A DNA stretch of 6,575 bases, from NCBI GenBank assembly GCA_045540695.1, contig JAZQHR010000070.1, positions 1 through 6,575 on the forward strand. The letters run 5' to 3'. A program made the position numbers and the translations under genes. Below, piece after piece: positions 6,348 through 6,575 of this stretch. This stretch comes from JAZQHR01 sp045540695 (lineage in GTDB: Bacteria; Bacillota; Clostridia; UMGS1810). The notes under the pieces are model-generated. The model had not been told where the DNA came from and ran no database searches. It saw only the letters and a program-made list of their open reading frames with translations. The stretch's first letter is position 1, and every line of letters begins with the position of its first letter.

Positions 6348-6377
6348 ATTATAATATATATTTGACATTAAAGTCAA
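6348..6377 (-). promoter_or_regulatory. Promoter of the rsmD-coaD-proBA-nfeD-SPFH operon
   Basis: On the minus strand, TTGACT (6372-6377, one mismatch) and a perfect TATAAT (6348-6353) are 18 bases apart. Predicted initiation near 6341 leaves a leader of about 25 bases before rsmD. The -35 box lies inside the palindrome TTGACATTAAAGTCAA (6362-6377), whose other arm is a TTGACA facing the opposite way. Confidence 0.75.
6362..6377. repeat. Palindrome carrying opposed -35-like boxes
   Basis: TTGAC (6362-6366) and GTCAA (6373-6377) flank a 6-base AT centre. The plus strand reads TTGACA and the minus strand TTGACT. The minus-strand copy belongs to a good promoter for rsmD. The plus-strand copy has only a weak -10 candidate, TGTAAA at 6385-6390 after 17 bases. 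Confidence 0.6.
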
Positions 6378-6421
6378 GGTTTTTTGTAAATACCTTTTAA
6401 ATAAGTAGTAAAATACATATC

Positions 6422-6484
6422 TTGACAAAAAAATAAAAAAACTTTTAAAAAAGTGTTGACAATGAGGCGAAAAAGTGATAATAT
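6422..6484 (+). promoter_or_regulatory. Tandem strong promoters of a probable rRNA operon, with UP-like A-tract
   Basis: Two plus-strand TTGACA boxes occur at 6422-6427 and 6456-6461. The downstream one has TAATAT at 6479-6484 after 17 bases (or GATAAT at 6477-6482 after 15). The upstream one has only TTAAAA (6445-6450) and is weaker. The A/T-only stretch at about 6427-6450, with runs of A, sits where an UP element would lie for the downstream promoter. Tandem promoters with A-rich upstream DNA are typical of rRNA operons in low-GC Firmicutes. The predicted start is G6491, and GTP initiation is common at such promoters. Confidence 0.75.
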
Positions 6485-6490
6485 ATACAA

Positions 6491-6575
6491 GTCGCGTGTG
6501 CGACAGTTGGTCTTTGAAAAATAAACAGCATAAAGAAGTCGGAGGCCAAGCGGTCTTAGGAAGACAACATGTTTC
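6491..6575 (+). ncRNA. Probable leader of a ribosomal RNA operon (boxA region), cut by the window edge
   Basis: There is no reading frame in this stretch. The predicted transcript opens with a perfect small hairpin, GTCGC-GTGT-GCGAC (6491-6504). It is followed by GGTCTTTGAAAA (6509-6520), very like the boxA antitermination element (TGCTCTTTAACA in E. coli; TCTTTGAAAA-type in Firmicutes), and then ATAAACAG. A hairpin followed by boxA is the order seen in rRNA leaders. A further small hairpin, GTCTT-AGG-AAGAC (6554-6566), follows. No 16S sequence such as AGAGTTTGATC is reached before the window ends, so the mature RNA is inferred, not seen. A tRNA or other strongly expressed RNA is a less likely alternative. 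Confidence 0.68.

Noticed and set aside
6042..6365. Plus-strand 107-codon frame across the start of rsmD and its promoter
   Set aside because: It is antisense to the conserved rsmD coding region and ends in the AT-rich intergenic DNA; it looks like noise.
6541..6575. Partial tRNA at the right end
   Set aside because: The stretch GGAGGCCAAGCGGTC has a faint D-arm look, but no acceptor and anticodon arms can be folded before the edge, and boxA upstream fits an rRNA leader better.
1..6575. Mobile element, CRISPR array, toxin-antitoxin pair or defence system
   Set aside because: All coding space is filled by intact housekeeping or metabolic genes on one strand. No transposase, integrase, direct-repeat array or small gene pair is visible.

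Overview
The window is a compact, AT-rich stretch of bacterial chromosome. Firmicutes-type features include strong AGGAGG-like ribosome binding sites, TTGACA/TATAAT promoters, the rsmD-coaD pair, a glutamate 5-kinase without a PUA domain, and a coiled-coil gene of the type often found beside coaD in Clostridia. The best guess is a member of Clostridia, possibly Lachnospiraceae. That placement comes from gene content and protein style, not from a marker gene.

Every protein gene is on the minus strand, so it reads from right to left. From the right: rsmD (16S rRNA m2G966 methyltransferase), coaD (coenzyme A biosynthesis), a coiled-coil protein of unknown role, proB and proA (the first two steps of proline synthesis), a short NfeD-family membrane protein, and its SPFH/stomatin-like partner. 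Gaps are a 1-base overlap, then 21, 67, 18, 17 and 24 bases. A single promoter is seen upstream of rsmD (6348-6377) and a hairpin terminator after the SPFH gene (1272-1301). This fits one seven-gene transcript. The 67-base gap before proB holds a perfect 10-bp hairpin that could split or tune the unit.

To the left, argG (argininosuccinate synthase) has its own consensus promoter (TTGACA, 17 bases, TATAAT). Overlapping ARG-box-like palindromes cover the -10 and predicted start. The gene runs off the left edge, missing about its last 20-25 codons.

At the right edge, on the plus strand, there are repeated TTGACA boxes, an A-rich UP-like tract, a hairpin at the predicted transcription start and a boxA-like GGTCTTTGAAAA. 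This looks like the promoter and leader of a ribosomal RNA operon whose 16S gene would begin just outside the window. The rRNA and rsmD promoters are divergent and share a short palindrome.

The content is mostly housekeeping. I see no mobile element, CRISPR array, phage gene or defence system, and no convincing new system. The points most worth a second look are the rRNA leader and shared divergent control region, the hairpin before proB, the argG operator, the unexplained coiled-coil gene, and altered feedback-site residues in ProB.
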